In this document: piece after piece, positions 1 through 7,800 of the stretch
Numbering within the stretch: the stretch's first letter is position 1
How the letters are laid out: every line of letters starts with the position of its first letter
Source: HGM13006 sp964527315
GTDB lineage: Bacteria > Bacillota > Clostridia > Oscillospirales > Oscillospiraceae
NCBI GenBank assembly: GCA_964527315.1
Contig: CAZGOQ010000035.1
Span: 1 to 19,188 of the forward strand
Length of the DNA: 19,188 nucleotides
Direction of reading: 5' to 3'
Program-made: the position numbers and the translations under genes
The notes under the pieces: generated by a model
The model's input: only the letters and a program-made list of their open reading frames with translations
The model's database searches: none
What the model was told of the DNA's origin: nothing

Positions 1-1
1 C

Positions 2-70
2 TTTGAACCGGAGAGCAGCTGCAAGAGAGCGCAGATCGTAACGCTGCTCTATCGGGCCATTGCCGACTGA
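2..70 (+). CDS. C-terminal tail of an SLH-like surface protein (partial)
   Basis: The window opens inside a gene. Frame 2 reads 22 codons to a TGA at 68-70 and ends with RAQIVTLLYRAIAD. The pattern of an aromatic residue, then a C-[TK]-RAQ-I-V-T-x-L-[YW]-R-A ending, is typical of the last segment of S-layer homology (SLH) domains, which bind secondary wall polymers and anchor exported proteins to the cell wall in clostridia. A strong terminator follows 15 bases after the stop, which supports this being a real gene end. The fragment is too short to say what the rest of the protein does. Confidence 0.6.
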   Translation, partial: FEPESSCKRAQIVTLLYRAIAD

Positions 71-84
71 CCTTTTATCGAGCG

Positions 85-122
85 ACACCCCGCAGAGGCT
101 CCGGCCCTGCGGGGTGTTTCCC
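85..122 (+). terminator. Rho-independent terminator after the SLH-like gene
   Basis: Perfect 11-bp inverted repeat: the arm at 85-95 (ACACCCCGCAG) pairs with 107-117, with an 11-base loop, followed by a T-rich tract (TTTCCCTGTTT). It closes the transcription unit of the partial gene at the window start. Confidence 0.9.
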
Positions 123-588
123 TGTTTGGCTGCCTGATGAGAAGACGCCGCCCTTGAAGTTGCGCGATCTCTTACATATTTGTAATTACAGACGCTTCGG
201 CGTTCAAAATCAGGCCGTTCCTTCGATCAAACAGCACCATGACCACCAACGTATTGAACACGGTTCCCGCCATAATATTTGCCGGCAGTTTGGCATAGCC
301 GGAAAGCGGAACGGCATTTCGATCCCGAATAGTTCCATCTCCAAAACGGCAAAAGGAAAATTGTCGATCCTAAAATCTTTTACCGGTACGGACAGGGGTT
401 TGCCGCGTGTTTGACTTGGCCGGATGTCCGTTCAAATTTTACATCATTATAAAGTCCTGCCTTTCAAATATCGAGGGTCATTCTGCACAGAATTTTGGCA
501 AAGTGCGAGGAGAATGTTGGTTACGTACTCCATAGGCGGAATGAAGGATATTTACCAGTCGTGTCAAAAATTGAATGGAAAAAATCAC
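123..588. other. Intergenic stretch without an intact gene
   Basis: About 470 bases between the first terminator and the promoter of the Lrp gene. It is visibly more AT-rich than the flanking genes. The two forward open frames here (154-414 and 424-732) have no convincing ribosome site and protein-like composition is absent, so I do not call them. The only coding trace is a minus-strand fragment at 172-369 (listed separately). From 373 to 588 I see nothing I can name, apart from a weak minus-strand TATAAT near 450 that could be a relic promoter. Confidence 0.6.
172..369 (-). pseudogene. Remnant of a small DUF3870-like protein gene
   Basis: The minus strand is open from an upstream TAG (370-372) to a TAA at 172-174. 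The last part reads LSGYAKLPANIMAGTVFN, then a valine-rich strand and LILNAEASVITNM before the stop. From memory this resembles the N-terminal half of DUF3870 proteins (about 100 residues; SGYAKLP-type start, then a hydrophobic strand, then a Gx-I-x-x-A-[DE]-C-like strand). There is no good start codon or ribosome site in frame, the upstream frame differs, and the protein stops about halfway along the family length, so it looks decayed. A second protein-like stretch in another minus frame (about 300-420, with PVKDFRIDNFPFAVLEMELFG) may be the same relic after a frameshift or a separate piece. The family assignment is tentative. Confidence 0.35.
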
Positions 589-617
589 TTCACTATTGTC
601 CGAAAGTTATGTATAAT
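589..617 (+). promoter_or_regulatory. Sigma-A promoter of the Lrp/aminotransferase operon
   Basis: A perfect -10 TATAAT lies at 612-617. At 17 bp spacing the -35 is TTCACT (589-594, 4 of 6 matches to TTGACA). The predicted start of transcription is near 624, giving a leader of about 47 bases before the ATG at 671. Confidence 0.7.
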
Positions 618-623
618 ATGGTT

Positions 624-641
624 TGCCGCATATTTGCGGCA
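624..641. repeat. 7-bp inverted repeat at the transcription start of the Lrp gene
   Basis: TGCCGCA (624-630), TATT spacer, TGCGGCA (635-641): a perfect dyad placed at the predicted +1 to +18 of the transcript. It has no T-run behind it, so it is not a terminator. It could be an operator for autoregulation by the downstream Lrp/AsnC protein (this family often represses its own gene) or a 5' stabilising hairpin in the mRNA. Which of the two is not decidable from sequence. Confidence 0.5.
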
Positions 642-670
642 TGAACTACCAAGAACAAGGAGGAATCCGT

Positions 671-1162
671 ATGGATCCACGCACTGCAAAACTGCTTACC
701 GCCTTAGAAGCGGACTGTACGCTGTCTCATAGCCAGCTTGCCGCCGTCTGCGATACAACAGAGGAAGATATTGTCCACCGCATCCAGAGCCTCCAGGAGG
801 AAGGTGTGATTCTGGGATACAAAGCGGTGGTTGATTGGGAGAAAACCGCCATCGAAACCGTGGAGGCGCTGATCGAGGTTTCCATCACGCCCCAGCGGGA
901 CAAAGGCTTTGATCGAATCGCCGAACGAATCTATCAGTATGAGGAAGTGGAAAGCTGCTATCTCATGTCCGGCCGCTATGATCTGACCGTCATCCTGACC
1001 GGGAAAACGCTGCGGGAGGTAGCGCTGTTTGTCTCTCAGAAACTCTCCACCATTGAGGGCGTTACCAGTACCGCTACACATTTTATCCTTAAAAAATATA
1101 AACAGCAAAATGTGATTTTCGCCCCCAGAGAGAAGCAGAAAGAAAGGCTGATTTTCGTATGA
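671..1162 (+). CDS. Lrp/AsnC family transcriptional regulator
   Basis: Predicted 163-residue DNA-binding regulator that senses an amino acid or related small molecule. Residues about 4-50 form the winged helix-turn-helix (TAKLLTALEADCTLSHSQLA, then the IVHRIQSLQEEGVILGYKAVV recognition part), and residues about 65-145 form the RAM/AsnC ligand-binding and oligomerisation domain (EALIEVSI, CYLMSGRYDLTVILTG, VTSTATHFILKKY). The length fits the family. The ATG at 671 is chosen because AAGGAGGA lies at 657-664; a longer open frame from 623 has no ribosome site and would begin at the predicted transcription start. The TGA overlaps the next ATG (ATGA, 1159-1162), so it is translationally coupled to the aminotransferase, its most likely regulatory target or source of effector. 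The effector itself cannot be read from the sequence. Confidence 0.93.
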   Translation: MDPRTAKLLTALEADCTLSHSQLAAVCDTTEEDIVHRIQSLQEEGVILGYKAVVDWEKTAIETVEALIEVSITPQRDKGFDRIAERIYQYEEVESCYLMSGRYDLTVILTGKTLREVALFVSQKLSTIEGVTSTATHFILKKYKQQNVIFAPREKQKERLIFV

Positions 1163-1928
1163 TCGACTATACTTCTGTGATCTCCCGTCGGGTACAGGGG
1201 ATTGCGCCCTCCGGAATTCGAAAATTCTTTGATATATTGCAGGATATGAACGATGCGATCTCTCTCGGCGTCGGCGAGCCGGATTTTCCAACGCCATGGC
1301 ATATCCGGGACGCTGGGATCTATTCTCTTGAAAAGGGGTTTACCAAGTATACTTCCAACGCCGGTATGACGGATCTTAGAAATGAGATCACCAAATATCT
1401 CAGTCGTCGCTTTGGCCTGTCCTATGATCCGGAAACACAGGTGCTGGTCACTGTGGGCGGCAGCGAGGGTATTGACTGCGCGATCCGCTGTCTGGTCAAC
1501 CCGGGGGATGAAGTCCTGATTCCAGAACCCAGCTTTGTCTGCTATGGGCCCATGGTGGCGCTGGCTTCCGGCGTGCCGACACCGATCCGGCTGACTGCGG
1601 ATAACGAATTCCGGCTCAGCCCGGAACAGCTGCTCGCCGCGGTAACGGACAAGACAAAAGCGCTGGTGCTGCCCTATCCCTCCAATCCCACAGGCGGCAT
1701 CATGGGAAAGGAGGATCTCTTAAAGCTGGTTCCTATCTTAAAGGAACGGGGTATTATGGTCCTGTCTGATGAGATCTACGCGGAACTGACCTACGGGGGC
1801 ACACATGTCTCTATGGCCAACATTCCGGAAATGTATGACCAGACCATTGTCGTCAACGGCATGAGCAAGTGCTACTCCATGACCGGCTGGCGGCTGGGCT
1901 ATGTCTGCGGACCGGAACTCATCATCAA
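1159..1928 (+). CDS. Class I/II PLP-dependent aminotransferase (3' part lost in assembly gap)
   Basis: The first 256 codons of a fold-type I aminotransferase that uses pyridoxal phosphate to move an amino group between an amino acid and a 2-oxo acid. Visible landmarks: the GVGEPDFPTP substrate-loop segment (about residues 38-47), SNPTGG with N176, SDEIY with D204 and Y207 that hold the cofactor, and the Schiff-base lysine K237 in GMSKCYSMTGWRLGY. This is the aspartate/aromatic aminotransferase (PatA-like) arrangement, usually about 390 residues, so roughly 130 residues are missing behind the N run at 1929. It starts at the ATGA overlap with the Lrp gene. The amino acid specificity is not determinable here; pairing with an Lrp-type regulator suggests a role in amino acid breakdown or synthesis. 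Confidence 0.92.
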
Positions 1929-2028
1929 NNNNNNNNNNNNNNNNNNNNNNNNNNNNNNNNNNNNNNNNNNNNNNNNNNNNNNNNNNNNNNNNNNNNNNNN
2001 NNNNNNNNNNNNNNNNNNNNNNNNNNNN
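1929..2028. other. Assembly gap of exactly 100 N
   Basis: Positions 1929-2028 are all N. Exactly 100 is the usual placeholder for a scaffold gap of unknown length. On the left the sequence is an aminotransferase at about two thirds of its length; on the right it is a DUF1015 protein from near its N terminus. At least about 0.45 kb should be missing if these two genes are direct neighbours, and more if another gene sits between them. A frame that reads through the gap is an accident of the chosen N number. Confidence 0.97.
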
Positions 2029-3201
2029 CTGAAAAAATGGGCCTGTGTCGCCTGCGATCAATATTCCTCCCAGCCGGAATACTGGGAGCGCGTCCGCACC
2101 TTCACAGAGGGCGCGCCGTCTACCTATCATATGATCTTTCCGGAAGCACTGCTGCGGCAGGGCGTGGGGAAAGAGCGCATTGACTCCATCCACAGCACCA
2201 TGGCGCGCTATCTGGACGCAGGCCTGCTGCATACCTACTGGCGCAGCTTTGTCTATTTGGAGCGTACCATGGAGAACGGCGCACTGCGTCGTGGACTGGT
2301 CGGTCAGATCGATCTGGAGGAATATGACTTTCATCCCGGCTGCTCCGCCCGTATCAGGGCCACGGAGGGCACTGTGGCAAGCCGCATTCCTCCCAGGATG
2401 GATCTGCTTCGGGATGCTCCGCTGGAATTTCCCCATGTGATCCTTCTGGCGGATGATCCCTCCGATGAGATCATGACCACTGCCGCCAGTCTCAGGGGGA
2501 CGCCGATATATGATTTTGATTTAATGGAGGATGGCGGACACATCCGGGGATATCTGATCTCCGGACTTGGCGTTGGCCTTGTAAACGGCGCTGTTTCCCG
2601 CTATATGGCCGCTGCAGCGCAGATTGGGAACGGCACAATGTGCTTTGCCGTTGGCGACGGGAATCACTCTCTTGCTGCTGCAAAGGCCTGCTGGAGAGCG
2701 CTGAAGCCCAAACTTTCCGAGGAGGAACGGCTTCTTCATCCCGCGCGTTACGCGCTGGTGGAACTGGAAAACATTCATGATAAGGCCATCCGGTTCGAGC
2801 CGATCCACCGGCTTCTTCGGGGGAAGCACATCTCTGCGCTGAAGCCGTATCTGGCGTCGCATACCTCCGCTTCCGGTTGCCCCATTACGCTGGTCACTCG
2901 CGATGGCTGCGATACCTTCCATCTGCCCGGAGAGGAAAGCCTGCTGGCGCTTGCAATCCTTCAGCCGCTGTTGGATTGTTTCGTAGAGGAGACCGGATGC
3001 AGCTTGGACTATATCCACGGAGAGGAAGTACTGCGCACGCTTGCCGCAGACCCGGATACGGCGGGTATTCTGCTGCCGAACATGAAAAAATCCGCGCTGT
3101 TTCCCGCCGTACTTCAAAACGGCGTTTTACCCCGCAAGACCTTCTCCATGGGTTCCGCCAGAGAAAAGCGATATTATCTGGAAGGGAAGCGAAGAACATG
3201 A
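2029..3201 (+). CDS. DUF1015 family protein (5' end lost in assembly gap)
   Basis: The last 390 residues of a DUF1015 protein. The first visible residues, KKWACVACDQYSSQPEYWE, match the conserved N-terminal motif (W-x-V-x-ACDQ-[YF]-x-S-x-P-x-YW), which normally lies about 15-20 residues from the start, so only the very beginning is missing. The second family hallmark is GDGNHS at 2653-2670, usually DGHH or DGNH followed by a basic or small residue. The molecular function of DUF1015 is not established to my knowledge. The family is often found beside aminotransferase and serine-pathway dehydrogenase genes, and the DG-[HN]-H motif recalls ParB/SerK-type folds; that link is only a suggestion. 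The stop codon overlaps the ispE start (ATGA, 3198-3201), placing it in the same operon. Confidence 0.88.
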   Translation: MKKWACVACDQYSSQPEYWERVRTFTEGAPSTYHMIFPEALLRQGVGKERIDSIHSTMARYLDAGLLHTYWRSFVYLERTMENGALRRGLVGQIDLEEYDFHPGCSARIRATEGTVASRIPPRMDLLRDAPLEFPHVILLADDPSDEIMTTAASLRGTPIYDFDLMEDGGHIRGYLISGLGVGLVNGAVSRYMAAAAQIGNGTMCFAVGDGNHSLAAAKACWRALKPKLSEEERLLHPARYALVELENIHDKAIRFEPIHRLLRGKHISALKPYLASHTSASGCPITLVTRDGCDTFHLPGEESLLALAILQPLLDCFVEETGCSLDYIHGEEVLRTLAADPDTAGILLPNMKKSALFPAVLQNGVLPRKTFSMGSAREKRYYLEGKRRT

Positions 3202-4058
3202 CAACGCAGCTGATTGGGACTGCTCACGCAAAACTGAATCTGACGCTGGATGTTGTCCGTATACGGCCGGACGGCTATCACGATCTGCAAATGGTCATGC
3301 AGGAGATTGCGCTGGGAGACCGACTTACTCTGACGCTGGGGACAGGGAAGCCCTGGACCCTTGCCTGTACAGATGCAACGCTTCCCTGTGACAGCAGCAA
3401 TCTTGCCATGAAAGCGGCAAGATTGTTTTTTGAACAGACAGGCATTGACTGCGGCGGCCTCTCCATTTTTCTTGAAAAGCATACGCCTGTTCAGGCGGGC
3501 ATGGGCGGCGGAAGCGCTGATGGAGCCGAGATACTGCGGCTGCTTCAGGCGCACTACGGTGATCCGCTTCCGCAGCGGGACCTCTTTGCCCTTGCGGAGC
3601 AGACCGGCTCCGACGTGCCCTTTGCGCTATTGGGCCACACGGCGCTGGCCGGGGGGAAAGGTCAGATTTTGTCGCCCCTTCCATCTATGCCGCACAGTTA
3701 CATTGTTCTGTGTAAGCCGCCGTTTCCCATTTCCACCCCGGCGCTGTTTTCCGAGATTGACCGGCATCCTGTTTCCTGTCAGCCCGATACGAAGGGCATG
3801 ATACAGGCGCTGGAACGGGGAGACCTGAGCGCCATCGGGCAAAAACTCTATAATGTCTTTACACCGCTGGTTCAAATGTCGCATCCTGAAATTGCCGATA
3901 TCCTGGCAAAAATGCGGGATTACGGCGCTCTGGGGGCGGAGATGACCGGCTCCGGGCCAACAATTTTTGGCCTTTTTGCGGAACAGAGTGCCGCGGCACA
4001 GTGCTGTAATGGACTGAAAACAGAATATGCCGACTGCTTTCTGACAGAACCTGTTTGA
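3198..4058 (+). CDS. ispE: 4-diphosphocytidyl-2-C-methyl-D-erythritol kinase (IspE)
   Basis: Cytoplasmic GHMP kinase that phosphorylates 4-(CDP)-2-C-methyl-D-erythritol on the 2-hydroxyl with ATP, the fourth step of the MEP pathway to isoprenoid precursors. The 286-residue protein has the family landmarks in order: the AKLNLTLDV start with catalytic K12, RPDGYHDL (about 27-34), the ATP-binding loop PVQAGMGGGSADGAE (97-111), catalytic D139 in TGSDVPFAL, and the C-terminal MTGSGPTIFGLF glycine loop. The length is normal. The ATG at 3198 overlaps the DUF1015 stop and has a GAAGGGA ribosome site a few bases upstream. Transcription probably stops at the hairpin at 4070-4115. In many clostridia ispE lies beside spoIIR, as here. 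Confidence 0.96.
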   Translation: MTTQLIGTAHAKLNLTLDVVRIRPDGYHDLQMVMQEIALGDRLTLTLGTGKPWTLACTDATLPCDSSNLAMKAARLFFEQTGIDCGGLSIFLEKHTPVQAGMGGGSADGAEILRLLQAHYGDPLPQRDLFALAEQTGSDVPFALLGHTALAGGKGQILSPLPSMPHSYIVLCKPPFPISTPALFSEIDRHPVSCQPDTKGMIQALERGDLSAIGQKLYNVFTPLVQMSHPEIADILAKMRDYGALGAEMTGSGPTIFGLFAEQSAAAQCCNGLKTEYADCFLTEPV

Positions 4059-4069
4059 TTTTTCAGGAA

Positions 4070-4115
4070 ACCGTCCATACTTTTGGTGTCAAATCAAGTA
4101 TGGACGGTGATTTTT
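4070..4115 (+). terminator. Terminator hairpin between ispE and spoIIR, overlapping the spoIIR ribosome site
   Basis: Perfect 13-bp inverted repeat: ACCGTCCATACTT (4070-4082) and AAGTATGGACGGT (4096-4108) with a 13-base loop, then GA and TTTTT (4111-4115) directly before the ATG at 4116. It should end the upstream operon. The right arm contains part of the only plausible spoIIR ribosome site (GGTGA, 4106-4110), so a read-through mRNA would hide that site in the stem. Confidence 0.85.
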
Positions 4116-4760
4116 ATGAAACATACCAAAACAAAGCTGATCCCTGAGTGCGTCCTGCTGCTGATTCTGGCCGCCCTCCTTGCCTGGGGCACGGCGCTGG
4201 AACGGCAGCAGCAGCGGCTTTCCAACGGCCTGATCCGGCTCCATGTGGTCGCCGCCTCGAACAGTCCTCTTGACCAGAAGATAAAACTCCGGGTGCGGGA
4301 CGCTATTTTGTCGGCGGCAGAGCCAATTCTGGAAAGCGCCGAAAACTGTGACGACGCTAAAACACGGCTGCAATCACAGCTTGGCGTCATAGAGGATGCC
4401 GCCAATGAGACGCTGCAAGCACTTGGCGCTTCTGATTCCGCCTCCGTCTCCCTCCAACGGGAATTGTTTGGGACCCGATACTATGATACCTTTACGTTGC
4501 CGGGGGGCTACTATGACGCGCTGCGGGTCACAATCGGCGCAGGCGAGGGCAAAAACTGGTGGTGCGTGGTCTATCCCCAGATCTGTTCCTCTGCGTCGGC
4601 GGGACCCGAAACCACCGCCGTCATGGGTGGACTGAACGAAGAGGATGCAGAGTTGATCACAGAAGGGAAGACCAGATTTCGCTTTCGGACACTGGAACTG
4701 TTTGAAAATCTTCTCGGATGGTTTCGCGGCGGAAAAGATGGAATTCCCACTTCCGGTTGA
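4116..4760 (+). CDS. spoIIR: Stage II sporulation protein R (SpoIIR)
   Basis: Exported forespore signalling protein. In Bacillus it is made under sigma-F and triggers the SpoIIGA protease in the mother cell to process pro-sigma-E. The 214-residue product has a membrane or signal segment at about residues 8-26 (LIPECVLLLILAALLAWG), then the family hallmarks LIRLHVVAASNSPLDQKIKL-RVRDA, the central FTLPGGYYDALRVTIG, and GEGKNWWCVVYPQIC. ATG 4116 is preferred, with GGTGA five bases upstream; a TTG at 4083 in the same frame lies inside the terminator loop and is rejected. The gene begins immediately after a terminator, so it should have its own sporulation promoter. I looked for a sigma-F-like site (GYATA, 15 bases, GGxxAxA) in 4040-4115 and found no convincing one. 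Confidence 0.95.
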   Translation: MKHTKTKLIPECVLLLILAALLAWGTALERQQQRLSNGLIRLHVVAASNSPLDQKIKLRVRDAILSAAEPILESAENCDDAKTRLQSQLGVIEDAANETLQALGASDSASVSLQRELFGTRYYDTFTLPGGYYDALRVTIGAGEGKNWWCVVYPQICSSASAGPETTAVMGGLNEEDAELITEGKTRFRFRTLELFENLLGWFRGGKDGIPTSG

Positions 4761-4887
4761 TTCAAAAATATGATATAGTAAATACAAAATCGCGCGTACA
4801 ATCGCTTCGCGCCTGTGCGCAGAAAGATGGACTTGCCCTGCTGCCGGAGACGGTATATGGCAATCTGTACTTTTTGGAGGAATGTCT

Positions 4888-7800
4888 ATGTTGACGCTGA
4901 TCACCGGACGCGGCAAATCCGGAAAGACCCGTTTGCTGCTGGAACAGGTCAAACGCTGCCCCTCGACTGCCATGGCAAGCCGCATTATTCTGGTTCCCGA
5001 GCAGCTGAGCCACGAAACAGAGCGCCTGCTGAGCCGTCTATGCGGCGATGAAATCAGTTATGTGTCCGAGGTGTTGAGTTTTACCCGGCTGTTCAGCCGG
5101 GTCTCTTCGCTTTGTGGCGGCGGCGCGATCCCCATGCTGGACCAGGGCGGGCGGTTGCTTTCCGCTCGCCTGGCTCTCAGCAGCATTCGTCCTCAACTCA
5201 GGGTCTTTGCATCTGCTGCCGGAAAGGCGGAATTTTTGACCGGAGTTGTCAGCCTTCTCGATGAACTCAAGGCCTACGCTGTAACGCCCCGACAGTTAGA
5301 CGCCGCAGCGCAGGAAACCACCGGCCTGTTTTCCCAAAAGCTCCGAGAACTTGGATGGATCGCGTCCGCGTATGACGCCGTGACCGCGCAGGGGGCGGCG
5401 GATCCGCAGGATCAACTTACTCTGCTGAAAAACAAACTTTCTGACGGTAACTATGGCGCGAACCGGCATTTCTTTGTGGACGGATTTACAGACTTTTCCC
5501 AGCAGGAACTGATGGTTCTCGACGCCTTGCTCCGTACCGGACAGAGCATGACTGTGACCATTCCATGCGGCGACCCGTCCTTTCCCGAGGAACTTTTCGC
5601 TCCGGCGCTGGAAACCTTTGCAAAGCTGAAAGCCATGGGAGAAGCCGCAGGGCAGGAGGTCCGGGTGGTTTATTCCAACTATCAGCGGCCCCTCCCCGAT
5701 GCGCTTACATATTTAGACCGGCTGTTCGTCAACGATACCACACCTTTTCCGACACAAAACGACGCTGTTTCCGTGTTATCCTTTCCTGACCGATTGGAGG
5801 AATGCCAGGCCTGCGGCGCAGTGATTAAGCGCTACGCCATGGCCGGGCTTCGATACCGGGATATGGCCATTGCTGTCAGTGATGAGAAGGACTATGGCCC
5901 GCTGCTGCGATCCGTCTTTTCCTCTATGGATATTCCGCTTTATATTTCTGAAAAACGCCAGGTACTGGCAAATCCGGCGGCAAGGGCCGTGGTGCTGGCG
6001 CTGGAATGTGTCATAAACGGCATGGAACAGGAGGACGTGATCGCTTATCTCAAAACCGGCCTGACTGGACTGTCCTCCGATGGGATCGACCGCCTGGAAA
6101 ATTATGCAGTGATATGGGGTCTTCGAGGCACACACTGGGAGGAGACCTTTACCATGCACCCGGAAGGCTATGACGGACGCTTTACGGAGGAAACAGAGAC
6201 GCAGCTTGCCCAGCTTAATCAGGAAAAAAACGCTGCGCTCGCGCCGCTGTTCCGGCTTTCAAAACGCCTGAAAGCCAGTCACATCGTCTCCGACCAGTTG
6301 ACGGCCATCTATGATTTTATGGAGGATGCGAAGCTGCTTGCGCATTTGGAGACAGCGGTTTCCACAATGACGGCGCAGGGCCGTTTGGAGGAAGCACAGG
6401 AAACCGCTCAAATCTGGACCCTTTTGCTCTTATTTCTTGGGCAAATGTACTCCGTTTTGGGATCCATCTCCATGTCCGGAGAGGAATTTCTGCGGGTCTT
6501 TCAACTGGCCCTTTCTCAATATGAAGTCGGTACCATCCCGGCGGCGCTGGACGCCGTCAGCTTTGGATCCATCGCCTCCATGCGGGGAAAAGAACCGAAA
6601 ATCCTTTGCGTTTTAGGCGCAAACGAGGGCCTGATGCCCGCGTCTCCCTCCGGCGGCAGCCTTTTGACAGAAGCGGAGCGCGCCATTTTAAAACAGGACT
6701 TTTCCATCGAACTGGCGCCGGACAGCGAGGGCAGTATACAGCGGGAACTGCTGATGCTCTACAGCGCTTTTACTGCGCCGACCCAAAACCTCTATGTCTT
6801 CTATCCTACCAGCAATCAAAGCGAAGCCATGGAGCCGTCCTTTCTTGTCAAACGGCTACTGATGCTTTATCCCGGCTGCGCCGCTCTGCCGCCCGCTGAT
6901 ACCGGCTATACCCCGGAAAGCGCCGCAGAGCAATGCCTTTCCACGGAAAATGATGCACTGCGCGCCGTCCTTCTGCAGGCCGCCGGGCAGGTCCCCGACA
7001 TGGAGACGATCCTCCGCATGGGGCAGGAAGGCGCCCGCCCCCGGGATATGCTGGTTTCTCCCGCGGCAGCTAAAGCGCTGTTCGGCACACCGGTCATGCT
7101 GACTGCTTCCCGGCTGGACAAGCTGGGGTCCTGCCCACTGGAATTTTTCCTTTATTATGGTCTGAAAGCCCGGGCCAGAAAAGAAGCTTCCTTTGACGCG
7201 GCGGAATTTGGCACCTTTATCCATTTTATTCTGGAGCACGCAGTGCCCTCTGTGATTGGACGTCCGGATGCGCTGAACGCGGCGGACAGCATGGCACTGG
7301 TCAATGCGCAAATGGAGCCTTACCGGGCACAGCGTCTTTCTGCCATTCCTCAGACCAGCCGTCAAACCTATCTGCTCTCCCGGAACCGGCAGGAAGCAGC
7401 CCTGCTGGTACAGGAAATCTCCGACGAACTGAGCCGCTCTGATTTTGTTCCCTGCGCTTATGAATTGCGCTTCGGCACGGAGGACCTTCCTGCACTGACT
7501 GCCGAGGGAACGCTGGGAGAGGGAAGCCTCAGCGGCTTTGTGGACCGGGCTGACCTCTGGACGGGGCCGGAAGACGATTTCTTCCGCATTATCGACTACA
7601 AAACCGGCACAAAAAAATTCGACTATACCGATCTCTACGGCGGCGTTGGGATGCAGATGTTGCTCTATTTGTTTGCGCTGGAACAATCCGGAATTCCCGG
7701 ACGATCCAAGTCACCGACGCCCGCCGGCGTGCTCTATTTTCCGGCCAGCCGCAAGTTTCTTCCTCAGGACGGGCCTTCGGAGACAGACGCAGTTCCCACC

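Noticed and set aside
623..670. Longer N terminus for the Lrp regulator starting at 623
   Set aside because: It begins at the predicted transcription start with no ribosome site; ATG 671 has a strong one and fits the family length.
154..732. Forward open frames at 154-414 and 424-732 as small genes
   Set aside because: No usable ribosome site, odd composition, and the second runs through the Lrp promoter and into the Lrp gene.
2877..3197. 107-residue N-terminal extension of IspE
   Set aside because: It overlaps the DUF1015 gene in another frame; IspE proteins begin at the AKLNL region as from ATG 3198.
4761..4887. A small gene or strong promoter between spoIIR and addB
   Set aside because: No start with a ribosome site apart from that of addB; the best promoter match (TTGATT, 16 bp, TAAATA) is weak, so it is only mentioned under addB.
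6856..7686. Minus-strand open frame of 276 codons inside addB
   Set aside because: Antisense to conserved AddB sequence, with no ribosome site or recognisable domain.
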